From: Escherichia marmotae
GTDB lineage: Bacteria > Pseudomonadota > Gammaproteobacteria > Enterobacterales > Enterobacteriaceae
NCBI RefSeq assembly: GCF_002900365.1
Contig: NZ_CP025979.1
Coordinates: forward strand, 3,410,001 to 3,474,000
DNA length: 64,000 nt
Reading direction: 5' to 3'
Shown here: positions 18,462-27,339 of the stretch, piece by piece
How the letters are laid out: each line of letters starts with the position of its first letter
Position numbering within the stretch: the first letter of the stretch is position 1
Translations under genes and position numbers: made by a program
The notes under the pieces: model-generated
What the model saw: only the letters and a program-made list of their open reading frames with translations
Told to the model about the DNA's origin: nothing
Database searches by the model: none

Positions 18462-18520
18462 GGAAATAATTAATTCATAATAAATATGAATTAATACAAA
18501 GTTCTTATTAATATTAAGGA

Positions 18521-18553
18521 AGCACGTTGTATGATGAATATAACGTGCTTTTT
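18521..18553 (+). terminator. Rho-independent terminator of selAB
   Basis: agcacgtt (18521-18528) pairs with aacgtgct (18542-18549), followed by a T run. Confidence 0.8.
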
Positions 18554-18649
18554 ATTAAAAATATTTTAATAAACGGGAATGTCGATCATATTTTCGAATG
18601 AAAATACTTTGTAATCTGCCAGCCCTTTTTACTCTTCCAGGAGTGTTTT

Positions 18650-19801
18650 ATGGCAGCTTCAACCTTTTTTATTCCTTCAGTGAATGTCATCGGTGCTGAT
18701 TCATTGAATGATGCAATGAATATGATGGCAGAATATGGATTTCGCCGTACATTAATTGTTACTGACAATATGTTAACGAAATTAGGCATGGCGGGTGATG
18801 TGCAAAAAGCACTGGAAGAACGCAATATTTTTAGCGTTATTTATGATGGCACCCAGCCGAACCCAACCACGGAAAATGTCGCGACAGGTTTGAAATTACT
18901 AAAAGAAAATAATTGTGATAGCGTGATTTCCTTAGGTGGTGGTTCTCCGCACGACTGCGCAAAAGGTATTGCGCTGGTGGCAGCCAACGGTGGTGATATT
19001 CGCGATTACGAAGGCGTTGATCGCTCTGCAAAACCGCAGTTGCCGATGATTGCCATCAATACCACTGCGGGCACTGCGTCTGAAATGACCCGTTTCTGCA
19101 TCATCACCGACGAAGCGCGTCACATCAAAATGGCGATTGTGGATAAACACGTGACTCCGCTGCTTTCTGTCAATGACTCCTCGCTGATGATCGGTATGCC
19201 GAAATCACTGACTGCCGCTACCGGGATGGACGCCTTAACGCACGCCATCGAAGCGTATGTTTCTATTGCGGCAACGCCGATCACCGACGCTTGCGCATTG
19301 AAAGCAGTGACCATGATTGCCGAAAACCTGCCAGTAGCAGTAGAAGATAGCAGCAACGTTAAAGCGCGTGAAGCAATGGCCTACGCTCAGTTCCTCGCGG
19401 GTATGGCGTTCAACAATGCCTCTCTGGGGTATGTTCATGCGATGGCGCACCAGCTAGGCGGTTTCTACAACCTGCCGCACGGCGTATGCAATGCCGTTCT
19501 GCTGCCGCATGTTCAGGTGTTCAACAGCAAAGTTGCCGGTGCGCGTCTGCGTGACTGCGCGGCGGCAATGGGCGTGAACGTGACGGGTAAAAACGACGCG
19601 GAAGGTGCAGAAGCCTGCATTAACGCTATTCGTGAACTGGCGAAGAAAGTGAATATCCCTGCGGGTCTGCGTGACCTGAACGTAAAAGAGGAAGATTTTG
19701 CGGTGCTGGCGACCAATGCCCTGAAAGACGCCTGCGGTTTTACTAACCCGATTCAGGCAACTCACGAAGAAATTATGGCGATTTATCGCGCTGCGATGTA
19801 A
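18650..19801 (+). CDS. yiaY: Fe-containing alcohol dehydrogenase YiaY
   Basis: 383 residues, group III iron-dependent alcohol dehydrogenase. NAD-binding LGGGSPHDCAKG; metal ligands in GMDALTHAIEAY and in HAMAHQLGGFYNLPHG. It is close to the L-threonine/1,2-propanediol-type dehydrogenases (FucO/EutG/AdhB relatives); its natural substrate is uncertain. It stands next to aldB, an aldehyde dehydrogenase, so the two could act in sequence on an alcohol, but a terminator lies between them. Confidence 0.95.
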   Translation: MAASTFFIPSVNVIGADSLNDAMNMMAEYGFRRTLIVTDNMLTKLGMAGDVQKALEERNIFSVIYDGTQPNPTTENVATGLKLLKENNCDSVISLGGGSPHDCAKGIALVAANGGDIRDYEGVDRSAKPQLPMIAINTTAGTASEMTRFCIITDEARHIKMAIVDKHVTPLLSVNDSSLMIGMPKSLTAATGMDALTHAIEAYVSIAATPITDACALKAVTMIAENLPVAVEDSSNVKAREAMAYAQFLAGMAFNNASLGYVHAMAHQLGGFYNLPHGVCNAVLLPHVQVFNSKVAGARLRDCAAAMGVNVTGKNDAEGAEACINAIRELAKKVNIPAGLRDLNVKEEDFAVLATNALKDACGFTNPIQATHEEIMAIYRAAM

Positions 19802-19813
19802 TCACCTTCCCGT

Positions 19814-19842
19814 AACGGCTGGCAAATTGTCAGCCGTTTTTT
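19814..19842 (+). terminator. Rho-independent terminator of yiaY
   Basis: aacggctg (19814-19821) pairs with cagccgtt (19831-19838), followed by a T run. Confidence 0.85.
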
Positions 19843-19966
19843 ATCAACTATCTCTGTAATCCTTGCCTGTAAATTTGTGATTGCCGTCGTAAAGCTATCA
19901 CCGGCTGGCGAAGATTTCACCAACCATGTCTACCCTTGTTATACCTCACACAGCAAGGAGACTACC

Positions 19967-21505
19967 ATGACCAACAATCCCCCTTCAGCACAGATTAAGC
20001 CCGGCGAATATGGTTTCCCCCTCAAGTTAAAAAACCGCTATGACAACTTTATCGGCGGCGAATGGGTCGCGCCCGCCGACGGCGAGTACTACCAGAACCT
20101 GACGCCAGTGACCGGGCAGCTTCTGTGCGAAGTGGCGTCTTCGGGCAAACGCGATATCGATCTGGCGCTGGATGCAGCCCATAAAGCGAAAGATAAATGG
20201 GCGCATACCTCGGTGCAGGATCGCGCGGCGATTCTGTTTAAGATTGCCGATCGGATGGAGCAAAATCTGGAACTGTTGGCGACGGCAGAAACCTGGGATA
20301 ACGGCAAGCCCATTCGTGAAACCAGTGCTGCCGATGTGCCGCTGGCAATTGACCATTTCCGCTATTTCGCTTCGTGTATTCGGGCGCAGGAAGGCGGGAT
20401 CAGTGAAGTGGATAGCGAAACTGTGGCTTATCACTTCCACGAACCGTTAGGTGTGGTGGGGCAAATTATCCCGTGGAACTTCCCGCTGTTGATGGCGAGT
20501 TGGAAAATGGCTCCGGCGCTGGCGGCGGGCAACTGTGTGGTGCTGAAACCGGCGCGACTCACTCCACTTTCGGTGCTGCTGCTGATGGAAATCGTGGGTG
20601 ATTTACTGCCGCCAGGCGTAGTCAACGTGGTCAACGGCGCTGGTGGCGAAATTGGCGAATATCTGGCGACCTCAAAACGCATTGCTAAAGTGGCATTTAC
20701 CGGCTCAACGGAAGTCGGTCAGCAGATTATGCAGTACGCTACCCAGAACATTATTCCGGTGACGCTGGAGCTGGGCGGTAAGTCGCCAAATATATTCTTT
20801 GCTGATGTCATGGATGAAGAAGATGCTTTCTTCGACAAGGCGCTGGAGGGCTTTGCATTGTTCGCCTTCAACCAGGGCGAAGTCTGTACCTGTCCGAGTC
20901 GTGCTTTAGTGCAGGAGTCTATCTACGAACGCTTTATGGAACGCGCCATCCGTCGTGTTGAAAGCATTCGTAGCGGTAACCCGCTCGACAGCGTGACGCA
21001 AATGGGCGCGCAGGTTTCTCACGGGCAACTGGAAACCATCCTCAATTACATTGATATCGGTAAAAAAGAGGGTGCGGATGTGTTTACCGGCGGGCGGCGT
21101 AAGCTACTGGAAGGGGAACTGAAAGACGGCTACTACCTCGAACCGACGATCCTGTTTGGTCAGAATAATATGCGCGTCTTCCAGGAAGAGATTTTTGGCC
21201 CGGTGCTGGCGGTGACGACATTTAAGACGATGGACGAGGCGCTGGAGATTGCCAACGATACGCCATATGGCCTGGGCGCAGGCGTCTGGAGTCGTAACGG
21301 CAATCTGGCCTATAAGATGGGGCGCGGCATTCAGGCTGGGCGCGTGTGGACCAACTGTTATCACGCTTACCCGGCACATGCGGCGTTTGGCGGCTACAAG
21401 CAGTCGGGTATTGGGCGTGAAACCCATAAGATGATGCTGGAGCATTATCAGCAAACTAAGTGTCTGCTGGTGAGCTACTCGGATAAACCGTTGGGGCTGT
21501 TCTGA
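19967..21505 (+). CDS. aldB: Aldehyde dehydrogenase AldB
   Basis: NADP-dependent oxidation of acetaldehyde and other aldehydes. The start at 19967 (MTNNPPSAQIKPGEYGF) follows aaggag (19955-19960) and gives the family length of 512; the frame is open to 19877, but those codons do not match the family. Catalytic Glu in LELGGKSPN, catalytic Cys in FNQGEVCTCPSR. In K-12 it is stationary-phase (RpoS) and CRP controlled. It is the last gene of the block that runs opposite to K-12; beyond it lies the junction with the rhamnose region. Confidence 0.97.
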   Translation: MTNNPPSAQIKPGEYGFPLKLKNRYDNFIGGEWVAPADGEYYQNLTPVTGQLLCEVASSGKRDIDLALDAAHKAKDKWAHTSVQDRAAILFKIADRMEQNLELLATAETWDNGKPIRETSAADVPLAIDHFRYFASCIRAQEGGISEVDSETVAYHFHEPLGVVGQIIPWNFPLLMASWKMAPALAAGNCVVLKPARLTPLSVLLLMEIVGDLLPPGVVNVVNGAGGEIGEYLATSKRIAKVAFTGSTEVGQQIMQYATQNIIPVTLELGGKSPNIFFADVMDEEDAFFDKALEGFALFAFNQGEVCTCPSRALVQESIYERFMERAIRRVESIRSGNPLDSVTQMGAQVSHGQLETILNYIDIGKKEGADVFTGGRRKLLEGELKDGYYLEPTILFGQNNMRVFQEEIFGPVLAVTTFKTMDEALEIANDTPYGLGAGVWSRNGNLAYKMGRGIQAGRVWTNCYHAYPAHAAFGGYKQSGIGRETHKMMLEHYQQTKCLLVSYSDKPLGLF

Positions 21506-21535
21506 TGTGAAAAACGGGTTGCATCGGGTATTCAT

Positions 21536-21564
21536 TGCCTGATGCGACGCTTGCGCGTCTTATC
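21536..21564. repeat. Single REP unit downstream of aldB
   Basis: tgcctgatgcgacgcttgcgcgtcttatc, a REP-type palindrome, 31 bp after the aldB stop and close to the rearrangement junction. Confidence 0.75.
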
Positions 21565-21566
21565 GG

Positions 21567-22105
21567 TTCAAATGTTTACGTCTTGAATAGCTGAATATTT
21601 ATTGAACTAAATTGCGAGTATCCTCGCATCTTTTCAACAAGTTACTGCACACCATTATTCTTCTTCCGAGCGACATTCCTGAGTCAACTTTATCCACCTG
21701 ACGGCCTATATAAATCGCGCTATCGTGATTGCTACCAAAACATCTGGCTCAGCGGGTGCAGGACTTTATTGGCGGGCAATGGCTGCTGGTAGATATCAAT
21801 ATGAATCAGTTCGAAGGTCGGGCTGAACGAATCAATATTACAATGCCGAAAGGGTTACTGAACAAGATTGATACCTACGTGCGCAATCATCCTGATTACG
21901 CCAGCAGAAGTGCGTTTCTGGCCGAAGCTGCCGGACGAGATTACCGACAGCCCAATGATCGATCGTTATGAGAGTTTTATGTTTGTCACTGGTGTGAGCT
22001 GGCGTTTTTAATTGACCAGGGAGATGTTGGATAAATTGCGTTAGCAAAATCTATATTAATCAGTTGTAATTACGGTGTCGGAGGGGTGTCCGGCACCGCA
22101 ATGGA
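21567..22105. other. Junction between the aldB block and the rhamnose block
   Basis: Apart from the HicB remnant (21729-21971) no gene is seen. A hairpin ggtgtcgg/ccggcacc (22074-22097) just after the rhaM stop may end rhamnose-operon transcription. In K-12 aldB and rhaM are some 340 kb apart on either side of oriC; here they are neighbours. Confidence 0.7.
21729..21971 (+). pseudogene. HicB-type antitoxin remnant
   Basis: Up to 80 codons. The C-terminal two thirds match the ribbon-helix-helix DNA-binding end of HicB antitoxins (AERINITMPKGLLNKIDTYV ... NHPDYASRSAFLAEAAG). The N-terminal substrate-like domain (about 80 residues in intact HicB) is missing, no partner HicA toxin gene is seen on either side, and no ribosome site precedes the ATG. 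Read as a decayed fragment left at the junction. Confidence 0.65.
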
Positions 22106-22420
22106 TTACGGCAGATAAAACACTTCTTGTAGCTCGCTACTGATCGGGCTGTTATTCGGATTAGCGGGCATAACGTCGGTCATATATTTCCACCAACGTT
22201 GGCAAACGTCAGTGCTGGCAACCGCATTCCAGCGTTCTTCAGATTCAATTTCCACGCTGGCAAACAGCAAATTTCGCGCTTTATCGAGATAGATAGCGTA
22301 GTTATGCGCGCCGTGAGATTTCAATACCGCTTCCAGTTCCGGCCAGATCGGGTTATGCCGACGTTGATACTCGTCGTGGGCGTCGGGGTTTACCTGCATA
22401 ACAAAGGCTTTGCGGATCAT
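22106..22420 (-). CDS. rhaM: L-rhamnose mutarotase
   Basis: Interconverts the alpha and beta anomers of L-rhamnose, feeding RhaA. 104 residues, family length, with the ferredoxin-like dimeric fold sequence MIRKAFVMQVNPDAHDEYQRR and conserved YAIYLD and RWWKYMTD. It lies 9 bp after rhaD and is the last gene of rhaBADM. Confidence 0.96.
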   Translation of the reverse strand: MIRKAFVMQVNPDAHDEYQRRHNPIWPELEAVLKSHGAHNYAIYLDKARNLLFASVEIESEERWNAVASTDVCQRWWKYMTDVMPANPNNSPISSELQEVFYLP

Positions 22421-22429
22421 GTTTACTCC

Positions 22430-23254
22430 TTACAGCGCCAGCGCGCTAGCCAGTGGCGTAACGCCGAAACGTTTGCCGAGGGCTATCAACTCCTCACGGC
22501 CGATGGTCTGTTTCATGCCGCCCATCGAATACACTTTTACCAACACTTCCGCCGATTTTTCTGCGGTATCGATCAGGCCAAACGCTTCGTCCAGCGTCGG
22601 ACCGCTGCCGAAGACGCCGTGGAATGGCCAGAGTACCAGTGAATGTTTTTGCATTTCTTGCGCGGTGGCCTGGCCGATTTCGTCCGTGCCTGGCACCATC
22701 CACGGCAGAATGCCGACACCATCCGGGAATACCACCAGGCACTCGGTGCTGCCTTCCCACAGTTGGCGGGTGAAAACCGCCGTGTCGTTTTCCAGCACAT
22801 AGGTGAGGGCGATGAGGTTGGTGGCATGGCAGTGCATGATCACCCGATCTTTACCGTTGGTGGTTTTGATGCGTTCGCAGTGGGAGAGGAAATGAGCCGG
22901 AAGTTCGGAGGTCGGAACGGCTTCGTTGGTTAGCCCCCAGAGAATGTGGTATCCCGCACCGTCGCTGTCGACTTTTACGATGCCTAAATTGGCAGCGGGA
23001 TCGAGCTGGACGTTACGGAAGAATTTGCCGGAACCGGTGACGATAAACGGTGTATTTGCCAGTAAAGGCATTGGCTGACTGAGCGGGATATAGCGCGGTT
23101 GTGGATGGAAATTGTCGTGATAAGGCGCGATATCGGCGTCATCCAGGCGCAGCGTCAGGTTGCCGCCGTTGCGCTCGTCCCAACCTTTCAGCCAGGCATC
23201 GGTGGTGGCTTTGATCATTCCCTGGACAAACCAGGACTGGGTAATGTTTTGCAT
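22430..23254 (-). CDS. rhaD: Rhamnulose-1-phosphate aldolase
   Basis: Splits L-rhamnulose-1-phosphate into DHAP and L-lactaldehyde. Class II Zn aldolase, 274 residues from ATG 23254 (MQNITQSWFVQGMIKATTDA); the frame extends to 23326 through REP DNA, which is not coding. Zn ligands in VIMHCHATN; phosphate-binding GNLTLRL and TGSGKFFRN. 163 bp separate it from rhaA, filled with REPs. Confidence 0.97.
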   Translation of the reverse strand: MQNITQSWFVQGMIKATTDAWLKGWDERNGGNLTLRLDDADIAPYHDNFHPQPRYIPLSQPMPLLANTPFIVTGSGKFFRNVQLDPAANLGIVKVDSDGAGYHILWGLTNEAVPTSELPAHFLSHCERIKTTNGKDRVIMHCHATNLIALTYVLENDTAVFTRQLWEGSTECLVVFPDGVGILPWMVPGTDEIGQATAQEMQKHSLVLWPFHGVFGSGPTLDEAFGLIDTAEKSAEVLVKVYSMGGMKQTIGREELIALGKRFGVTPLASALAL

Positions 23255-23296
23255 GTTCTGTGTTCCTGTAAATTCGGTGTTGTCGGATGCACGACC

Positions 23297-23413
23297 TGTA
23301 GGCCGGATAAGGCACCTGTGCCGCATCCGGCACTCAATGCCTGATACGTCTTATCAGGCATATAACTGTTGCTGACCTGTAGATCGGATAAGTCACTTGT
23401 GCCGCATTCAGCG
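23297..23413. repeat. REP cluster between rhaA and rhaD
   Basis: Three units: 23297-23333 (tgtaggccggataaggc...), 23337-23361 (atgcctgatacgtcttatcaggcat) and a degenerate one at 23378-23413. They lie inside the rhaBADM transcription unit. Confidence 0.85.
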
Positions 23414-23417
23414 GTAT

Positions 23418-24677
23418 TTACCCGCGTTGACGCAAAATCGTGTTTTCATAAGCCCGCACGCTTTCCAGCCACTCGCTACCCACTGGCGTATCATGACGCT
23501 GGCAATACATTTCCCACACCGCCTGCCACGGCAACGATTTCTGTTCTTCCAGCAACGCCAGTCGCGCGGTGTAATCGCCTGCCGCTTCCAGCTTGCGCAG
23601 TTCGGCTGTCGGTTCTAACAACGCACGCAGCAGAGCTTTTTTCATATTGCGTGTACCAATGACCCACGCGGCAATGCGGTTGATGGAGGCATCAAAGAAG
23701 TCGAGGCCGATATGTACCCGGTCAAACAGGTCATGACGAACGATCTCGCTGGCGATCGCCTGGGTTTCATCATCCAGCAGCACGACGTGATCGCTGTCCC
23801 AGCGTACCGGGCGGCTGACGTGCAGCAGCAACTGCGGCACATACAACATGGCGGCGGAAATCTTGTCGGAAATGACTTCAGTCGGGTGGAAGTGTCCGGC
23901 ATCCAGGCACAGCGCAGTCTGGCGGCTGGTGGCATAACCCATATAAAACTCATTAGAGCCAACCGTATAGCTCTCCGCGCCAATGCCAAACAATTTACTC
24001 TCTACGGCGTCGATATGGTGCGCCGGATCCAGCTTTTCGCTGATCACTTCATCCAGTGCTGCCAGCAAACGCTGGCGCGGGGCAAGGCGGTCAATGGTGA
24101 TATCTTTCATGCCATCCGGGATCCAGATGTTCATCACTGATGGCGTGCCGAGTTGTTCGCCAAAATAGGCCGAAACGCGGCGGCTGGCCTTACAATGATC
24201 AATCCAGAACTGGCGAATGCGGTCGTCGGCATGTGAGAGCGTAAAGCCATCGGCGCTTAGCGGATGCGAGAAACAGGAAGGGTTAAAATCCAGACCGATT
24301 TGATTAGCTTTCGCCCATTCAACCCAGTTTTTGAAGTGTTCAGGTTTGATTTGGTCGCGCGAGACTGGCGTGTCTGACTCCAGATAGATCGCATGTAAAT
24401 TAAGCCGTTTCGGCCCCGGAATCAGCCGCATAGCCTGTTCCAAATCGGCACGCAGCTCTTCGGCATTGCGCGCTTTTCCCGGGTAGTTGCCGGTGGCCTG
24501 AATCCCTCCAGTCAGCGAACCTTCCGGGTTTTCAAAACCAGAAACATCATCGCCCTGCCAGCAGTGCATTGAAACGGGTAAGCGATCAAGTTGGCGCAGT
24601 GCCTCCTCGACATCAATCCCTACCGCCGCGAAACGCTGTTTCGCCAGTTCCCAGGCCTGTTCCAGTTGAGTGGTCAT
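23418..24677 (-). CDS. rhaA: L-rhamnose isomerase
   Basis: Converts L-rhamnose to L-rhamnulose; Mn/Zn TIM-barrel enzyme. 419 residues from ATG 24677 (MTTQLEQAWELAKQRF); two extra codons are open upstream but the K-12 start is kept. Metal-binding region LCLDAGHFHPTEVISDK. The start overlaps the rhaB stop by 4 bp, giving translational coupling. Confidence 0.97.
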   Translation of the reverse strand: MTTQLEQAWELAKQRFAAVGIDVEEALRQLDRLPVSMHCWQGDDVSGFENPEGSLTGGIQATGNYPGKARNAEELRADLEQAMRLIPGPKRLNLHAIYLESDTPVSRDQIKPEHFKNWVEWAKANQIGLDFNPSCFSHPLSADGFTLSHADDRIRQFWIDHCKASRRVSAYFGEQLGTPSVMNIWIPDGMKDITIDRLAPRQRLLAALDEVISEKLDPAHHIDAVESKLFGIGAESYTVGSNEFYMGYATSRQTALCLDAGHFHPTEVISDKISAAMLYVPQLLLHVSRPVRWDSDHVVLLDDETQAIASEIVRHDLFDRVHIGLDFFDASINRIAAWVIGTRNMKKALLRALLEPTAELRKLEAAGDYTARLALLEEQKSLPWQAVWEMYCQRHDTPVGSEWLESVRAYENTILRQRG

Positions 24678-26143
24678 GCGCAAAGCTCCTTAGTCTGTCG
24701 TGTAGAGCGAAACTGCGCCACATAGTGGGCAATTTCACTGTCAGGATTAGGGGTAAAGGTGGTCAGATTCGCAGTGGCGCTTACCACCTGACGGAAATCA
24801 TCCACATTGTTGAGTTCATCCAGCGCCATTAACTGGATGCCGATATTGCCGAGCGTTGAAGCTTCTACAGGCCCGGCGATCACCCGAGTACCGCAGGCAT
24901 CGGCGCACAACTGGTTGAGTAGTGCGTTCTGGCTGCCGCCGCCGACAATATGCAGTTGCGAGAAATCTTCACCGCGTAGCTGTGCCAGTTCATGCAGCAC
25001 ATCGGCATACAGCACTGCCAGACTGTCGAAAATACAGCGCGCCAGTTCAGCATCACTTTCTGGGATCGGTTGCGCCGTTTCCCGACACGCAGCCTGAATT
25101 TCGCTGCACATCGCGTCAGGATTAATAAAGCGATCGTCATTGGGATTGATGATGAAGCGGCAGGCCGGAAGCGCCTGTGTCGTAGCGATAAGTGCCGGGA
25201 GATCGTTGATTTGCCGCTCCTGAAGCATCCGCTGAAGCAGCCATAAGCCCATAATATTTTTCAGCACTCGATAGCGGCCTTCCGCACCGCCTTCATTGGT
25301 GATGTTGGCTGCCAGCGCCGCATCATTGGTGAATGGCGTCTGGCTTTCGAAGCCCATCAATGACCAGGTTCCGGAGGAGAGGTAAGCGGCGCGTGATCCG
25401 TTTAACGGCGAAGCGATAACCGCGCTGGCGGTGTCATGGCTGGCAACGGCGACCACAGGAATTTCATTACCCTGCGGACAAATCCAGTGACCAATGACAT
25501 TGCCCGGATGCGTCGGGCGGCCAAACCAGGCTTTGTTGGCACCGCTCCACGCCAGCAGGGAGTCATCCCAGTCATCGCTATTGATATTGACCAGTTGCGT
25601 GGTGGTGGCGTTTGTGTACTCCCAGTTCATCTTGCCGGTCAGGCGATAACTAAAGTAATCCGGCATTAGCAGAGCGTGAGCAATGTGTGGAATAAGTTCA
25701 GGTTGTTGCTCTGTCAGCGCACGTAGCTGATAGATCGTATTGAAGGGCAAAAACTGAATGCCGCTACGCTGATAAATATCGCGCTTTCCATATTGCTGTT
25801 GTGCCAGCGCCATCAGACCACTGGTGCGGCTATCTCGATAAGCAACAGGTAGACCCACGCGCTGACCGTGTTGGTCGAGTAGTACATAGTCCACGCCCCA
25901 TGTATCAATACCGATGCTATCGATACGAATCCCTTCCTCACAAACCTTGTTTAGCCCAAGGCGAATGGCGCTCTCCAGGCTATCCACATCCCAGGTGACA
26001 TAGCCGTTCCGGTTATGCAGTCCATTGTTAAATCGATGGATTTCACGCAGCGTCAGGCTGCGACATTCACGGGAGTAACGCGCCAGCATCACGCGCCCAC
26101 TGGATGCGCCGAGATCGACGGCGACACAATTGCGAAAGGTCAT
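24674..26143 (-). CDS. rhaB: Rhamnulokinase
   Basis: Phosphorylates L-rhamnulose with ATP. FGGY-family kinase of 489 residues with the N-terminal phosphate loop VAVDLGASSGRVML, the catalytic Asp region IGIDTWGVDYVLLD, and adenosine-binding HIVGGGSQNALLNQL. First gene of rhaBADM, divergent from rhaSR across 287 bp holding the control sites. Confidence 0.98.
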   Translation of the reverse strand: MTFRNCVAVDLGASSGRVMLARYSRECRSLTLREIHRFNNGLHNRNGYVTWDVDSLESAIRLGLNKVCEEGIRIDSIGIDTWGVDYVLLDQHGQRVGLPVAYRDSRTSGLMALAQQQYGKRDIYQRSGIQFLPFNTIYQLRALTEQQPELIPHIAHALLMPDYFSYRLTGKMNWEYTNATTTQLVNINSDDWDDSLLAWSGANKAWFGRPTHPGNVIGHWICPQGNEIPVVAVASHDTASAVIASPLNGSRAAYLSSGTWSLMGFESQTPFTNDAALAANITNEGGAEGRYRVLKNIMGLWLLQRMLQERQINDLPALIATTQALPACRFIINPNDDRFINPDAMCSEIQAACRETAQPIPESDAELARCIFDSLAVLYADVLHELAQLRGEDFSQLHIVGGGSQNALLNQLCADACGTRVIAGPVEASTLGNIGIQLMALDELNNVDDFRQVVSATANLTTFTPNPDSEIAHYVAQFRSTRQTKELCA

Positions 26144-26251
26144 AATGTGATCCTGCTGAATTTCATTACGACCAGTCTAAAAAGCGCCCGAGTTCGCTAC
26201 CTTCTTGTTACTGACAGGAAAATACACCACTGGCAACCAGGGAAAGATGAA

Positions 26252-26267
26252 CGTGATAGCGTTCACA
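26252..26267. promoter_or_regulatory. CRP site in the rhaB-rhaS divergent promoter region
   Basis: cgtgatagcgttcaca is a near-consensus CRP site in the 287-bp gap. The segment about 26316-26375 (cttgaaaaatcgac ... ccgtcaaaaattt) resembles the RhaR-binding inverted repeat in front of rhaSR in K-12. RhaS sites for rhaB are expected on the left side. Confidence 0.75.
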
Positions 26268-26430
26268 ATTTTCTGAATTGTGGTGGTGTGATGTTTGCCG
26301 CATTTCCTGAAAATTCACGCTGTATCTTGAAAAATCGACATTTTTTACGAGTTTTGCCGTCAAAAATTTAAGGTAAGAACCAAACCGCTTGATTACTATT
26401 CCGCCATGTTGATGACATCAGGAGGCCAGT

Positions 26431-27267
26431 ATGACCGTATTACAAAGTGTGGATTTTTTTCCGTCTGGTCACGCGTCCGTGGCGATAGAACCCCGGCTTC
26501 CGCAAGCTGATTTCCCTGAGCATCACCATGATTTTCATGAGATTGTGATTGTTGAACATGGCACGGGTATCCACGTTTTCAATGGGCAGCCTTATACCAT
26601 CTCCGGTGGCACAATCTGCTTCGTGCGCGATCATGATCGGCATTTATACGAACATACGGACAATCTGTGTTTGACCAATGTGCTGTATCGCTCACCGGAT
26701 CGATTTCAGTTTCTCGCCGGGCTGCATCAGCTTCTTCCGCAAGAGCTGGACGGGCAATATCCGTCTCACTGGCGCGTGAGCCAAAGCGTATTGCAGCAGG
26801 TGCGGCAACTGGTTTCGCAACTGGAACAGCATGAAAGGGCGAGTGATTTACCCTCGAAAGCCAGTCGCGAGATTTTGTTTATGCAATTACTGCTCTTGCT
26901 GCGTAAAAACAGTTTGCAGGAGAGTATGGAAAGTCGTGAATCACGTCTGAACTTGCTCCTGGCCTGGCTGGAGGAGCATTTTGCCGACGAGGTGAATTGG
27001 GAAACGGTGGCGGATAAGTTTTCTCTGTCACTACGCACTTTGCATCGTCAGCTAAAACAGCAAACCGGTTTGACTCCCCAGCGTTACCTTAACCGTTTAC
27101 GGTTGGTGAAGGCGCGTCATCTGTTACGTCATAGCGAGGCCAGCGTGACCGAAATCGCATATCGCTGCGGGTTCAGCGACAGTAACCACTTTTCGACGCT
27201 GTTTCGCCGTGAGTTTAACTGGTCACCGCGTGATATTCGCCAGGGGCGGGATGGTTTTCTGCAATAA
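26431..27267 (+). CDS. rhaS: RhaS, activator of rhaBAD and rhaT
   Basis: AraC-family activator that responds to L-rhamnose. 278 residues: an N-terminal cupin sensor (DFPEHHHDFHEIVIVEHG) and two helix-turn-helix motifs at the C-terminus (VADKFSLSLRTLHRQLKQ; EIAYRCGFSDSNHFSTLFR). aggaggcc ahead of the ATG is a strong ribosome site. Followed by rhaR after 72 bp. Confidence 0.97.
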   Translation: MTVLQSVDFFPSGHASVAIEPRLPQADFPEHHHDFHEIVIVEHGTGIHVFNGQPYTISGGTICFVRDHDRHLYEHTDNLCLTNVLYRSPDRFQFLAGLHQLLPQELDGQYPSHWRVSQSVLQQVRQLVSQLEQHERASDLPSKASREILFMQLLLLLRKNSLQESMESRESRLNLLLAWLEEHFADEVNWETVADKFSLSLRTLHRQLKQQTGLTPQRYLNRLRLVKARHLLRHSEASVTEIAYRCGFSDSNHFSTLFRREFNWSPRDIRQGRDGFLQ

Positions 27268-27339
27268 CGCGAATCTTCTCAACGTATTTCCACGCCAGAT
27301 TATGAATAATCAAATGCGTTTTCTGGCTGAGGTGGCACG

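Noticed and set aside
22494..23333. Several alternative frames in rhaD
   Set aside because: They are other-frame shadows of rhaD, whose 274-residue product is complete and keeps its active residues.
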